Shown: piece by piece, positions 15,364 through 22,662 of the stretch | How positions within the stretch are numbered: position 1 is the first letter of the stretch | Layout of the letters: every line of letters begins with the position of its first letter | Assembly (NCBI RefSeq): GCF_002159185.1 | Contig: NZ_NFHD01000028.1 | Coordinates: 1 to 45,091, forward strand | Length of the DNA: 45,091 nucleotides | Direction of reading: 5' to 3' | From: Gemmiger sp. An87 | GTDB lineage: Bacteria > Bacillota > Clostridia > Oscillospirales > Ruminococcaceae | Program-made: the position numbers and the translations under genes | Notes under the pieces: model-generated | The model's input: only the letters and a program-made list of their open reading frames with translations | Database searches by the model: none | Told to the model about the DNA's origin: nothing

Positions 15364-16044
15364 ATGGCGGATACCACCAGCAAGGTAAAAGTGATCGAGA
15401 TCAAGCAGAGTGTGTTTGCATCCAACGACGAACAGGCCCGCAATCTGCGCGGGGAACTGAAGGAAAAGGGCGTATTTCTTCTGAACCTGATGTCCTCGCC
15501 CGGCGCGGGCAAAACCACCACTCTGAAACAGACCGTAAAGGCGCTGGAAGGCCAGCTGCGCATCGGCGTGATGGAGGCGGACATTGACTCGGACGTGGAC
15601 GCCAAAGCCATGGCCGACACCGGCGTGAAGGCCATCCAGCTGCACACCGGCGGCATGTGCCATCTGGACGCGGATATGACCCGCCAGGGTCTGGAGGCGC
15701 TGGGCACCGAAGACGTGGACCTGGCCATTCTGGAAAACGTGGGCAATCTGGTCTGCCCGGCGGAGTTCGACACCGGCGCGGTGAAGAACGCCATGATTCT
15801 GTCGGTGCCGGAAGGCCACGACAAGCCCCTGAAATACCCGCTGATGTTCTCGGTGTGCGACGTGGTGCTCATCAACAAGACCGACGTAATGCCCTATTTC
15901 GACTTTGACCTGGAAAAGTGCAGGGAGTACATCCGTATGCGCAACCCGAACGCGGTGGTCATTCCCATCTGCGCCAAAACCGGCGAAGGCATCGGGGCCT
16001 GGGCCGACTGGCTGCGCACCCAGGTAAAGGACTGGAAGAGCTGA
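15364..16044 (+). CDS. hypB: Nickel-incorporation GTPase HypB
   Basis: A 226-residue GTPase that delivers nickel to [NiFe] hydrogenase together with HypA. P-loop SSPGAGKT (44-51); switch region EADIDSDVDAKAM (71-83); the conserved metal-site Cys-His pair in GGMCHLDADM (C99, H100); ENVGNLVCPAEFD with C131; base-recognition NKTD (171-174). It lacks the N-terminal histidine-rich stretch and the CxxCGC nickel motif found in some homologues, so it is a short, core-only HypB. It opens an apparent operon with a flavoprotein (25 bp downstream) and hypA. No hydrogenase subunits and no hypC, D, E or F are present in the window. Confidence 0.95.
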   Translation: MADTTSKVKVIEIKQSVFASNDEQARNLRGELKEKGVFLLNLMSSPGAGKTTTLKQTVKALEGQLRIGVMEADIDSDVDAKAMADTGVKAIQLHTGGMCHLDADMTRQGLEALGTEDVDLAILENVGNLVCPAEFDTGAVKNAMILSVPEGHDKPLKYPLMFSVCDVVLINKTDVMPYFDFDLEKCREYIRMRNPNAVVIPICAKTGEGIGAWADWLRTQVKDWKS

Positions 16045-16069
16045 GAAACGAAGGAAAGGACAAAAGGAT

Positions 16070-18838
16070 ATGAGTCAGACCCATTTTCCTCTGGATGAAG
16101 AAAAGCTGCCCTTTTCCATCCCGAAGGACGAAAAGCCGAGGGAGAAGATTTTAAAGCTGGGCCAGAAGATCACCGACCGGGTGCCCGCCAAGCTGCGCCC
16201 GCTCACCGCCGAGGACCCGGAATACTGGGGCCTTGCGGGCATCGTCACCGACGAGATGGCAGACGTAGCCCTGAAAATGAAGGTGCGCAAGCCCATGACC
16301 CTGCCCCAGCTGGTCAAGGTTACCGGCAAGCCTGCCCAGGAGCTGGAGCCTCTGCTGCAGGAAATGAGCAACGTGGGCCTGCTGGAATACAACTGGGAAA
16401 ACGAGCGGCGGGAAAAGCAGTATGTGCTGCCCATGTTCGTGCCTGGCAGCGCCGAGTTCTTCAACATGAAGCAGCAGCAGATCGACGAGCACCCGGAGGT
16501 CACCGCCTTTTTCGAGCGCATGACCTTCCTGCCGCTGGAGCACATCACGGCGATGGTGCCTCCCGGCGGCGCGGGCATCGGTATGCATGTGATCCCGGTG
16601 GAGCAGGCCATCCAGACCGAGAACCGCTCGGTGGATATTGAACACATCTCTCACTGGTTGGATAAGTACGACGGCAAATACGCTGCCAGCCCCTGCTCCT
16701 GCCGTATGTCCCGCGCCAAGCTGGGCGAGGGCTGCGGCGATGACCCGGAGGACTGGTGCATCGGCGTGGGAGACATGGCGGACTATCTGGTGGAGACCAA
16801 CAAGGGCCACTATGTGGACCGGGACGAGGTGCTGCGCATCTTAAAGCGCGCCGAGGACAATGGCTTTGTGCACCAGATTACCAACATTGACGGCGAGAAC
16901 AAGATCTTTGCCATCTGCAACTGCAACGTGAACATCTGCAACGCTTTGCGTACCAGCCAGCTGTTCAATACTCCCAACATGAGCCGCTCGGCCTATGTGG
17001 CCAGCGTGACCACCGAAAACTGCGTGGCCTGCGGCCGCTGCGTGGAATACTGCCCGGCGGGCGCGGTGCGTCTGGGCCAGAAGCTCTGCACCAAGGACGG
17101 CCCGGTGGAATACCCCCGTCAGGAGCTGCCGGACCGTGTGAAATGGGGCCCGGAAAAGTGGGACATCAACTACCGGGATACCAACCGCACCAACTGTCAC
17201 GACACCGGCACCGCCCCCTGCAAGACCGCCTGCCCGGCTCATATCGCAGTGCAGGGCTATCTGAAAATGGCGGCCCAGGGCCGTTATACCGAAGCGCTGG
17301 CCCTCATCAAGCAGGAGAACCCCTTCCCGGCGGTGTGCGGCCGGGTGTGCAACCGCCGCTGTGAGGACGCCTGCACCCGCGGCAAGATCGACCAGGCGGT
17401 GGCCATCGACGAGGTGAAGAAATTCATCGCTCAGAAGGATCTGGACGCGGCCACCCGTTACGTGCCGCCCATCCAGCCTCCCTCCAACCGGGGCGGCTTC
17501 GATGATAAGATCGCCATTGTGGGCGCGGGCCCGGCGGGCCTGTCCTGTGCCTTCTTCCTGGCGAAGAAGGGCTACAAGCCCACCGTGTTTGAGAAAAACG
17601 CCCGCCCCGGCGGCATGCTGGTCTATGGCATCCCCTCCTACAAGCTGGAGAAGGATGTTGTGGACGCGGAGATCGAGGTGCTGCGCCAGATGGGCGTGGA
17701 GATCCGCTGCAATGTGGAAGTGGGCCGTGATGTGACCCTGGATGAGCTGCGTGCCCAGGGCTACAAGGCCTTCTATCTGGCCATCGGCTGCCAGGGCGGC
17801 CGGACGGCAGGCATCCCCGGCGAAAACGCCGAGGGCGTGACTACCGCGGTGGAGTTCCTCCATCGGGTCAGCGAGGACGAGATCACCCCGGTCAAGGGGC
17901 GGGCGGTGGTGATCGGCGGCGGCAACGTGGCCATCGACGTAGCCCGCTCCTGTCTGCGCTGCGGCGCGGAGGAGGTGGCCATGTACTGCCTGGAGCAGGA
18001 AAACCAGATGCCCGCCTCCCCCGAGGAGATCGCCGAGGCCCGTCAGGAGGGCGCGGCCATTCATTGTGGATGGGGCCCCAGCCGTATCCTGGAGGAAAAC
18101 GGCAAGGTCACCGGTGTGGAGTTCAAGCGCTGCGTGTCGGTCACCGACGCAAACGGCCGTTTCGCTCCGGCCTACGACGAGAAGGATACCATGACCGTGC
18201 CCTGTGACCGGGTGTTCATGAGCATCGGCCAGAGCATCCAGTGGGGCGGGCTGCTCACCGGCAGCACCGTGCAGCTGGGTGGCGGCGGCCGGGCCCAGGC
18301 AGACCCGCTGACCTACCAGACCGCCCAGCCGGACGTATTTGTGGGCGGCGACGTGTACACCGGCCCCAGCTTCGCCATCGACGCCATTGCTGCGGGCAAG
18401 CAGGGTGCAGTGTCCATTCACCGGTTCGTACAGCCCAACACCAGCATGACCATCGGCCGGGACCGCCGCCAGTTCATTGAGCTGGACAAGGACAACGCGG
18501 TTCTCACCGGCTACGACACCGCCGCCCGCCAGTACCCTGCTATGGACGGCCGCATCGACCACGCCCGCTCCTTCCGGGATGCCCACGGCACCTTCACCGA
18601 GGAGCAGGTAAAGACCGAGACCGCCCGCTGCCTGGGCTGCGGCGCTTCGGTGGTGGACCCCAACAAGTGCATCGGCTGCGGCATCTGCACCACCAAGTGC
18701 GAGTTCGACGCCATCCACCTTTCCCGCGAGCTGCCCGATTGCAGCAACATGGTGCGCAGTGAAGACAAGTTCAAGGCGATCCTGCCCTATATGCTCAAGC
18801 GGGAGATGAAGATCCGCTTCGGCAAGAAGGAGAAATGA
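16070..18838 (+). CDS. Multi-domain iron-sulfur flavoprotein oxidoreductase, GltD-like
   Basis: A 922-residue protein. Residues about 1-110 look like a winged-helix-type segment (TLPQLVKVTGKPAQELEPLL, then QEMSNVGLLEY). Two unusual cysteine groups follow (C209, C211, C222, C230 and C283, C285, C290). Next come a [4Fe-4S] ferredoxin motif C318-x2-C-x2-C-x3-C, a GltD-type N-terminal cluster domain (C376, C384, C388, then C423, C427, C431, C435), a pyridine-nucleotide-disulfide reductase fold with FAD motif GAGPAG (485-490) and NAD(P) motif GGGNV (616-620), and a C-terminal cluster region (C854, C857, then C867, C870, C873, C877). Its core resembles the small subunit of glutamate synthase and NfnB, which move electrons between NAD(P)H and ferredoxin-like clusters. 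Lying between hypB and hypA, three bases before the latter, it is likely to work with the product of nickel maturation; its true partner is unknown. Confidence 0.85.
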   Translation: MSQTHFPLDEEKLPFSIPKDEKPREKILKLGQKITDRVPAKLRPLTAEDPEYWGLAGIVTDEMADVALKMKVRKPMTLPQLVKVTGKPAQELEPLLQEMSNVGLLEYNWENERREKQYVLPMFVPGSAEFFNMKQQQIDEHPEVTAFFERMTFLPLEHITAMVPPGGAGIGMHVIPVEQAIQTENRSVDIEHISHWLDKYDGKYAASPCSCRMSRAKLGEGCGDDPEDWCIGVGDMADYLVETNKGHYVDRDEVLRILKRAEDNGFVHQITNIDGENKIFAICNCNVNICNALRTSQLFNTPNMSRSAYVASVTTENCVACGRCVEYCPAGAVRLGQKLCTKDGPVEYPRQELPDRVKWGPEKWDINYRDTNRTNCHDTGTAPCKTACPAHIAVQGYLKMAAQGRYTEALALIKQENPFPAVCGRVCNRRCEDACTRGKIDQAVAIDEVKKFIAQKDLDAATRYVPPIQPPSNRGGFDDKIAIVGAGPAGLSCAFFLAKKGYKPTVFEKNARPGGMLVYGIPSYKLEKDVVDAEIEVLRQMGVEIRCNVEVGRDVTLDELRAQGYKAFYLAIGCQGGRTAGIPGENAEGVTTAVEFLHRVSEDEITPVKGRAVVIGGGNVAIDVARSCLRCGAEEVAMYCLEQENQMPASPEEIAEARQEGAAIHCGWGPSRILEENGKVTGVEFKRCVSVTDANGRFAPAYDEKDTMTVPCDRVFMSIGQSIQWGGLLTGSTVQLGGGGRAQADPLTYQTAQPDVFVGGDVYTGPSFAIDAIAAGKQGAVSIHRFVQPNTSMTIGRDRRQFIELDKDNAVLTGYDTAARQYPAMDGRIDHARSFRDAHGTFTEEQVKTETARCLGCGASVVDPNKCIGCGICTTKCEFDAIHLSRELPDCSNMVRSEDKFKAILPYMLKREMKIRFGKKEK

Positions 18839-18841
18839 GCC

Positions 18842-19255
18842 ATGCATGAACTGGGCATCGTGTTCCACATCATCCGCGGCGTGGAAGAGGTGGGCCGTAA
18901 AAACCGGGTGCCCCGGGTCAGCGCGGTGACGCTCCAGCTGGGCGAGGTGTCCGGTGTGGTGGAGCGCTATCTGCAGGATTGCTGGCGCTGGGCGGCAGAC
19001 CGCTCGGAATTGCTCAAGGGCGCACAGCTGCGGGTGGAGACCATCCCTGCCCAGACCCTGTGCGAGAGCTGCGGTGAGATTTATCCCACCGTGGCCCACG
19101 GCAAGACCTGCCCGGCCTGCGGCTCCGAGCACACCCACCTTTTGCAGGGCAGCGAGATGCTCATTAAGGAGATCGAGGTGCCCGAAGAAAATGATATTCC
19201 CCCCGAACCGGAAGGGGAGGGGGAGAGACAGTGTCCGGTTTGCGGCCGGGCCTGA
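18842..19255 (+). CDS. hypA: Nickel metallochaperone HypA with a C-terminal extension
   Basis: A 137-residue HypA. The N-terminal nickel ligands Met1-His2-Glu3 are present (MHELGIV), as is the structural zinc site CESC (C74, C77) and CPAC (C90, C93). Typical HypA ends near residue 115; this one continues with an acidic, proline-rich stretch (PEENDIPPEPEGEGE) and a last CPVCGRA pair of cysteines (C131, C134), which could form a further half zinc knuckle. The start overlaps the end of the flavoprotein gene's region by a three-base gap, so tight co-transcription is likely. Confidence 0.93.
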   Translation: MHELGIVFHIIRGVEEVGRKNRVPRVSAVTLQLGEVSGVVERYLQDCWRWAADRSELLKGAQLRVETIPAQTLCESCGEIYPTVAHGKTCPACGSEHTHLLQGSEMLIKEIEVPEENDIPPEPEGEGERQCPVCGRA

Positions 19256-19272
19256 TCAAGCCAATTGGAAAA

Positions 19273-19294
19273 GCCGGCACAAAAACGTGCCGGC
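19273..19294 (+). promoter_or_regulatory. Hairpin directly upstream of a ribosome site
   Basis: Perfect eight-base-pair stem, GCCGGCAC and GTGCCGGC with a six-base loop, between hypA and the next gene; AAAGGAGG starts just after it. There is no T run, so it is more likely a processing or mRNA-stability element than a terminator. Confidence 0.6.
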
Positions 19295-19311
19295 AAAGGA
19301 GGAAATTTATC

Positions 19312-20358
19312 ATGTTGTTCCAGATTTATGGAGAAAACGCCGGCTTTCAGCTGTTGGGCTGGCTGCTGGTCTTTGCGGGCCTGGTGGTGCTGAACGAGCT
19401 TGCTCGCCGCACCAAACAGGGAGGGGTGTTTTTCTTTTTGATTCTGCCTGCGGCACTCACCGTGTATTTCGTGTCCATCTATGTGGGCGCGGCCATGGGC
19501 GCCGAGTGGGCGTTGAATAATCCTACTTACGTTCACATGAACAGCTGGTTCCATTACGCCAAGCTGTATGCGGCCACCGCCGGATGCATCGGCTTTATGA
19601 TGATCAAGTATAAGTGGGGCATCGGCAAGCAGCCCTGGTTCCGGGTGTTCCCCTTCGCCATCGTGGCCATCAACATTCTGATCGCCGTGTGCAGCGATTT
19701 CGAGTCCGGCATCCGGGGCGCCATGGCCCTGGCCGCCACCGGTGACCGCTGGTGGCTGTCCAGCGAGAACGTGTGGCTGTACGGCGGCTGGTGGAACTGG
19801 GTCAACGGCATTGCCGGTATCCTGAACATCCTGTGCATGACCGGCTGGTGGGGTATCTACTCCTCCAAAAAGCATGACGACATGCTTTGGCCGGATATGA
19901 CCATCTACTTCATCATCGCCTACGACCTGTGGAACTTCGAGTACACCTACAACAACCTGCCCACCCATGCCTGGTACTGCGGTCTGGCTCTGCTGCTGGC
20001 CCCCACCTTCGCCAACGCGCTGTGGAACAAGGGCGGCTGGATTCAGAACCGCGCCAACACCCTGGCTCTGTGGTGCATGTTTGCCCAGGTGTTCCCGGCC
20101 TTCCAGGATTACAGTGTGTTCAGCACCCTGCCGGTGCTCTATTCCGACGGTGTGATGGATGCCTCCGTGCGGCCCGCCACTGCCAATCCCACCATGCAGG
20201 GCGTGATCGCCATTCTGGCGCTGGCGGCCAACGTGATCGTGCTGGCCATCATCATCAAGCGGTCGGTGGAGCAGAAGAAGAATCCCTATAAGAACGAGAT
20301 CTTCACCGATCACCGGGATTACCGTCAGGCCATGGCCCGGGCGGAAGTTACCCGATAA
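19312..20358 (+). CDS. Multi-spanning membrane protein of unknown function (DUF5692-like)
   Basis: A 348-residue protein with about nine hydrophobic helices and many tryptophan and tyrosine residues, e.g. NNPTYVHMNSWFHYAKLYAA, WLYGGWWNWVNGIAG and YDLWNFEYTYNNLPTHAWYC. I recall this pattern as DUF5692, a family without known function, but could not check. Conserved polar residues inside helices (His in MNSWFHYAK, Asp-Leu-Trp-Asn-Phe-Glu) suggest a binding or transport role. The ATG at 19312 is chosen for its AAAGGAGG; the frame open upstream overlaps hypA and has no similarity. It lies 56 bp after hypA with a hairpin between, and is followed by a terminator, so it may be the last gene of the hyp unit. 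Confidence 0.75.
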   Translation: MLFQIYGENAGFQLLGWLLVFAGLVVLNELARRTKQGGVFFFLILPAALTVYFVSIYVGAAMGAEWALNNPTYVHMNSWFHYAKLYAATAGCIGFMMIKYKWGIGKQPWFRVFPFAIVAINILIAVCSDFESGIRGAMALAATGDRWWLSSENVWLYGGWWNWVNGIAGILNILCMTGWWGIYSSKKHDDMLWPDMTIYFIIAYDLWNFEYTYNNLPTHAWYCGLALLLAPTFANALWNKGGWIQNRANTLALWCMFAQVFPAFQDYSVFSTLPVLYSDGVMDASVRPATANPTMQGVIAILALAANVIVLAIIIKRSVEQKKNPYKNEIFTDHRDYRQAMARAEVTR

Positions 20359-20372
20359 ACCTGAGCAAAATC

Positions 20373-20398
20373 TTGCAAACACTTAACAGAATTTAACA
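20373..20398 (+). promoter_or_regulatory. Pho-box-like direct repeat
   Basis: TTGCAA (20373), TTAACA (20383) and TTAACA (20393) occur with an exact 10-bp period. This matches the PhoP-binding pattern of Gram-positive bacteria, TT(A/T)ACA units with short spacers. It lies upstream of the glycerophosphodiester operon, whose E. coli counterpart is under phosphate control, but a terminator hairpin stands between it and the operon. Confidence 0.5.
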
Positions 20399-20424
20399 AA
20401 ACCGATCCATTCTCCTCTTTCCTT

Positions 20425-20471
20425 GCCCCGGCGGCGCAGATTTCCCCCTCTGCGCTGCCGGGGCCTTGTTT
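20425..20471 (+). terminator. Terminator of the hyp/DUF5692 unit
   Basis: GCCCCGGCGGCGCAG pairs with CTGCGCTGCCGGGGC and is followed by TTGTTTTTG. Confidence 0.85.
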
Positions 20472-20493
20472 TTGCGGCATTTGGCTGGCAGAA

Positions 20494-20642
20494 TTTCCGG
20501 TAAGTTTTGGAAGATTTTGGGCGAATTTGCTTTTCTTGCTTTTTACAAACGATTTACCGGAAAGCGGCGGAAGGGGACGGAAAAATCCGTTATCATACCC
20601 AGTGTACCGGGCAGTGTGGACCCCGAAAGTGCGGGCGCCCGG
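20494..20642 (+). promoter_or_regulatory. Regulatory region of the ugp operon
   Basis: An inverted repeat, TTTCCGGTAA (20494-20503) and TTACCGGAAA (20554-20563), stands upstream of a weak TATCAT -10 (20591-20596) without a recognisable -35, a pattern that fits activator dependence. A stem of CCGGGC (20607-20612) with GCCCGG (20637-20642) begins within a few bases of the predicted start. AAGGGGG serves as ribosome site for the ATG at 20672. Confidence 0.45.
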
Positions 20643-20671
20643 CGAAAGACAAGGGGGAAGAGAAAAGCTTT

Positions 20672-21796
20672 ATGGCAGAAATCGTTTTGAAGAATATCAG
20701 CAAAATATACGACAAGGGCCAGCGGGCGGTGAGCGATTTCTCGCTGCACATCCACGATGGCGAGTTCATCGTATTTGTGGGCCCTTCCGGCTGTGGCAAG
20801 TCCACCACCCTGCGCATGATTGCCGGGCTGGAGGAGATCAGCGAAGGCGAACTGTGGATCGGCGACGAGCTGTGCAATTACGCCGAGCCCGGTGAGCGGG
20901 ATCTGTCCATGGTGTTCCAGAATTACGCACTGTATCCGCAGATGAGCGTGTACGACAACATGGCCTTTTCGCTGTCGGTGCGCAAGGTGCCCAAGGACCA
21001 GATTGCCCGGCGGGTGGACAAGGCCGCCGAAATGCTGGACATCAAGCACCTTTTGGACCGCCGTCCGGGCCAGCTGTCCGGCGGGCAGAAGCAGCGGGTG
21101 GCCATCGGCAGCGCCATCATGCGTGAGCCCCGGGCTTTTTTGATGGACGAGCCGCTGTCCAACCTGGATGCGAAGCTGCGGGCCCACATGCGGGTGGAGC
21201 TGGCGGCGCTGCATCAGAAGCTGGGCGCCACCATGATTTATGTAACCCATGACCAGACCGAGGCCATGACTCTGGCGGATCGCATTGTGGTGATGAAGGA
21301 GGGACGCATCCAGCAGGTGGCAAGCCCGGCGGAGTTATACAGCCGCCCCACCAACCTGTTTGTGGCGGGCTTCATCGGCTCTCCGGCCATGAACTTTGTC
21401 CGCGGCACCGTGGAGGAAGGGGAGCAGAGTATTGTGTTCCGCAGCCGGAACGGTCTGTGCCTGCCGCTGACCTTTGATCAGGCGGCGGGCCTGTGGCCCC
21501 GCTGCAAAGGCCGCGAGGTGGTGCTGGGTGTCCGCCCCGAGGACATTCTGCCCACGCAGGCAGCAAACCGGGTGCTGGGCCGGATGGACGGCCGCCTCAC
21601 CGCCTGTGAGGGCCTGGGTCACGAGACCATCCTGCATCTGGAAACCGCCGACGGTGAGTTTGCCGCCCGGGTAAAGGAACGCACCGACGCACGCGCAGGC
21701 GATGCGGCCTCCCTGTGGGTGGATATGGAAAAGGCTCACTTTTTCGATGGTGAGACCGAACAAAATCTTTTTTATCAGTGGAGCGATTGCGAATGA
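20672..21796 (+). CDS. ugpC: ABC transporter ATP-binding protein, UgpC/MsmK type
   Basis: A 374-residue ATPase of the sugar/glycerophosphate importer class. Walker A GPSGCGKST (37-45), Q-loop VFQNYALYP, signature LSGGQ (135-139), Walker B FLMDEP (156-161), switch histidine in YVTHDQTEAM. From about residue 235 a C-terminal TOBE/regulatory domain follows (FVAGFIGSPAMNFVRG, later VLGVRPEDI). The start ATG at 20672 gives the canonical MAEIVLKNISK opening. First gene of a six-gene operon; its stop overlaps the permease start by four bases (ATGA). Proteins of this type can energise several importers, but the linked permeases and binding protein point to glycerophosphate compounds. Confidence 0.92.
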   Translation: MAEIVLKNISKIYDKGQRAVSDFSLHIHDGEFIVFVGPSGCGKSTTLRMIAGLEEISEGELWIGDELCNYAEPGERDLSMVFQNYALYPQMSVYDNMAFSLSVRKVPKDQIARRVDKAAEMLDIKHLLDRRPGQLSGGQKQRVAIGSAIMREPRAFLMDEPLSNLDAKLRAHMRVELAALHQKLGATMIYVTHDQTEAMTLADRIVVMKEGRIQQVASPAELYSRPTNLFVAGFIGSPAMNFVRGTVEEGEQSIVFRSRNGLCLPLTFDQAAGLWPRCKGREVVLGVRPEDILPTQAANRVLGRMDGRLTACEGLGHETILHLETADGEFAARVKERTDARAGDAASLWVDMEKAHFFDGETEQNLFYQWSDCE

Positions 21797-22662
21797 ACCA
21801 GTTACGTCAACGGCTCACCGGGGTGAGCCCCTATTGTTACCTGATCCCCTGCTTTGCAGTGTTCGGCATGTTCCTGTTTTACCCCTTTTTCAAGACCATT
21901 TATCTGAGCCTGTTCCTCACCGATAAGCTGGGCAAGGCCAAGATCTTTGTGGGGCTGGAAAACTACACCGACCTGCTCACCTCCGAAAGCTTCTACAACA
22001 GCATCTTGGTCACCCTGATCTTTGTGGTGATTGTGGTGTTCGGCAGCATGCTGCTGGGCCTTGCCACTGCTGTGCTGTGCAGCAAGACCTTCCCGGGCAT
22101 CCGGGCCTTCAGCACCGCCTATGCGCTGCCCATGGCCATTGCCTCCAGCGGCGCGGCTATGATCTTCAAGGTGATCCTGAACCCCACCATCGGTGTGTTC
22201 AACAAGCTCACCGGTCTGGACATCAACTGGATCAGCGACCCCCGCTACGCCCTTATCTGCGTGGCGGTGCTCACTGCCTGGCTGAACAGCGGCATCAACT
22301 TCCTGTACTTCTCCGCGGGCCTGGGCAACATCGACGAATCCATCTATGAGCGCGCCTCGGTGGACGGCGCCAGCGGCGTTCAGAAGTTCTTCCGGCTCAC
22401 CCTGCCGGGCCTGAGCCCCATCATCTTCTATACCTTGGTGGTCAACATCATCCAGGCCTTCCAGTCCTTCGGCCAGGTGAAGATCCTGACCCAGGGCGGC
22501 CCCGGCGAGTCCACCAACCTGATTGTTTACTCCATCTACCGCGACGCCTTCTTCAACTACAAGTTCGGCAGCGCGGCTGCCCAGTCCGTCATTTTGTTCC
22601 TCATCATCATGGCGCTGACCCTGGTTATGTTCAAGGTGGAAAAGAAGGGAGTCAAGTATTAA
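21793..22662 (+). CDS. ugpA: ABC transporter permease, UgpA type
   Basis: A 289-residue, six-helix inner-membrane permease. The first helix is around residues 13-35 (LIPCFAVFGMFLFYPFFKTI), and the cytoplasmic EAA loop that contacts the ATPase reads YERASVDGASGVQKFFRLTL followed by PGLSP. It forms a heterodimer with the next gene's product. It overlaps ugpC by four bases, with translational coupling likely. Substrate assignment rests on the operon. Confidence 0.9.
   Translation: MNQLRQRLTGVSPYCYLIPCFAVFGMFLFYPFFKTIYLSLFLTDKLGKAKIFVGLENYTDLLTSESFYNSILVTLIFVVIVVFGSMLLGLATAVLCSKTFPGIRAFSTAYALPMAIASSGAAMIFKVILNPTIGVFNKLTGLDINWISDPRYALICVAVLTAWLNSGINFLYFSAGLGNIDESIYERASVDGASGVQKFFRLTLPGLSPIIFYTLVVNIIQAFQSFGQVKILTQGGPGESTNLIVYSIYRDAFFNYKFGSAAAQSVILFLIIMALTLVMFKVEKKGVKY

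Noticed and set aside
16841-19138. Long antisense frame over the flavoprotein gene and hypA
   Set aside because: Shadow of genuine genes with strong motifs on the other strand; composition is Ala/Gly/His-rich without motifs.
19231-19311. Upstream extension of the DUF5692-like gene into hypA
   Set aside because: The open frame overlaps the hypA end, lacks a ribosome site and has no conserved sequence; the ATG at 19312 has a perfect site.
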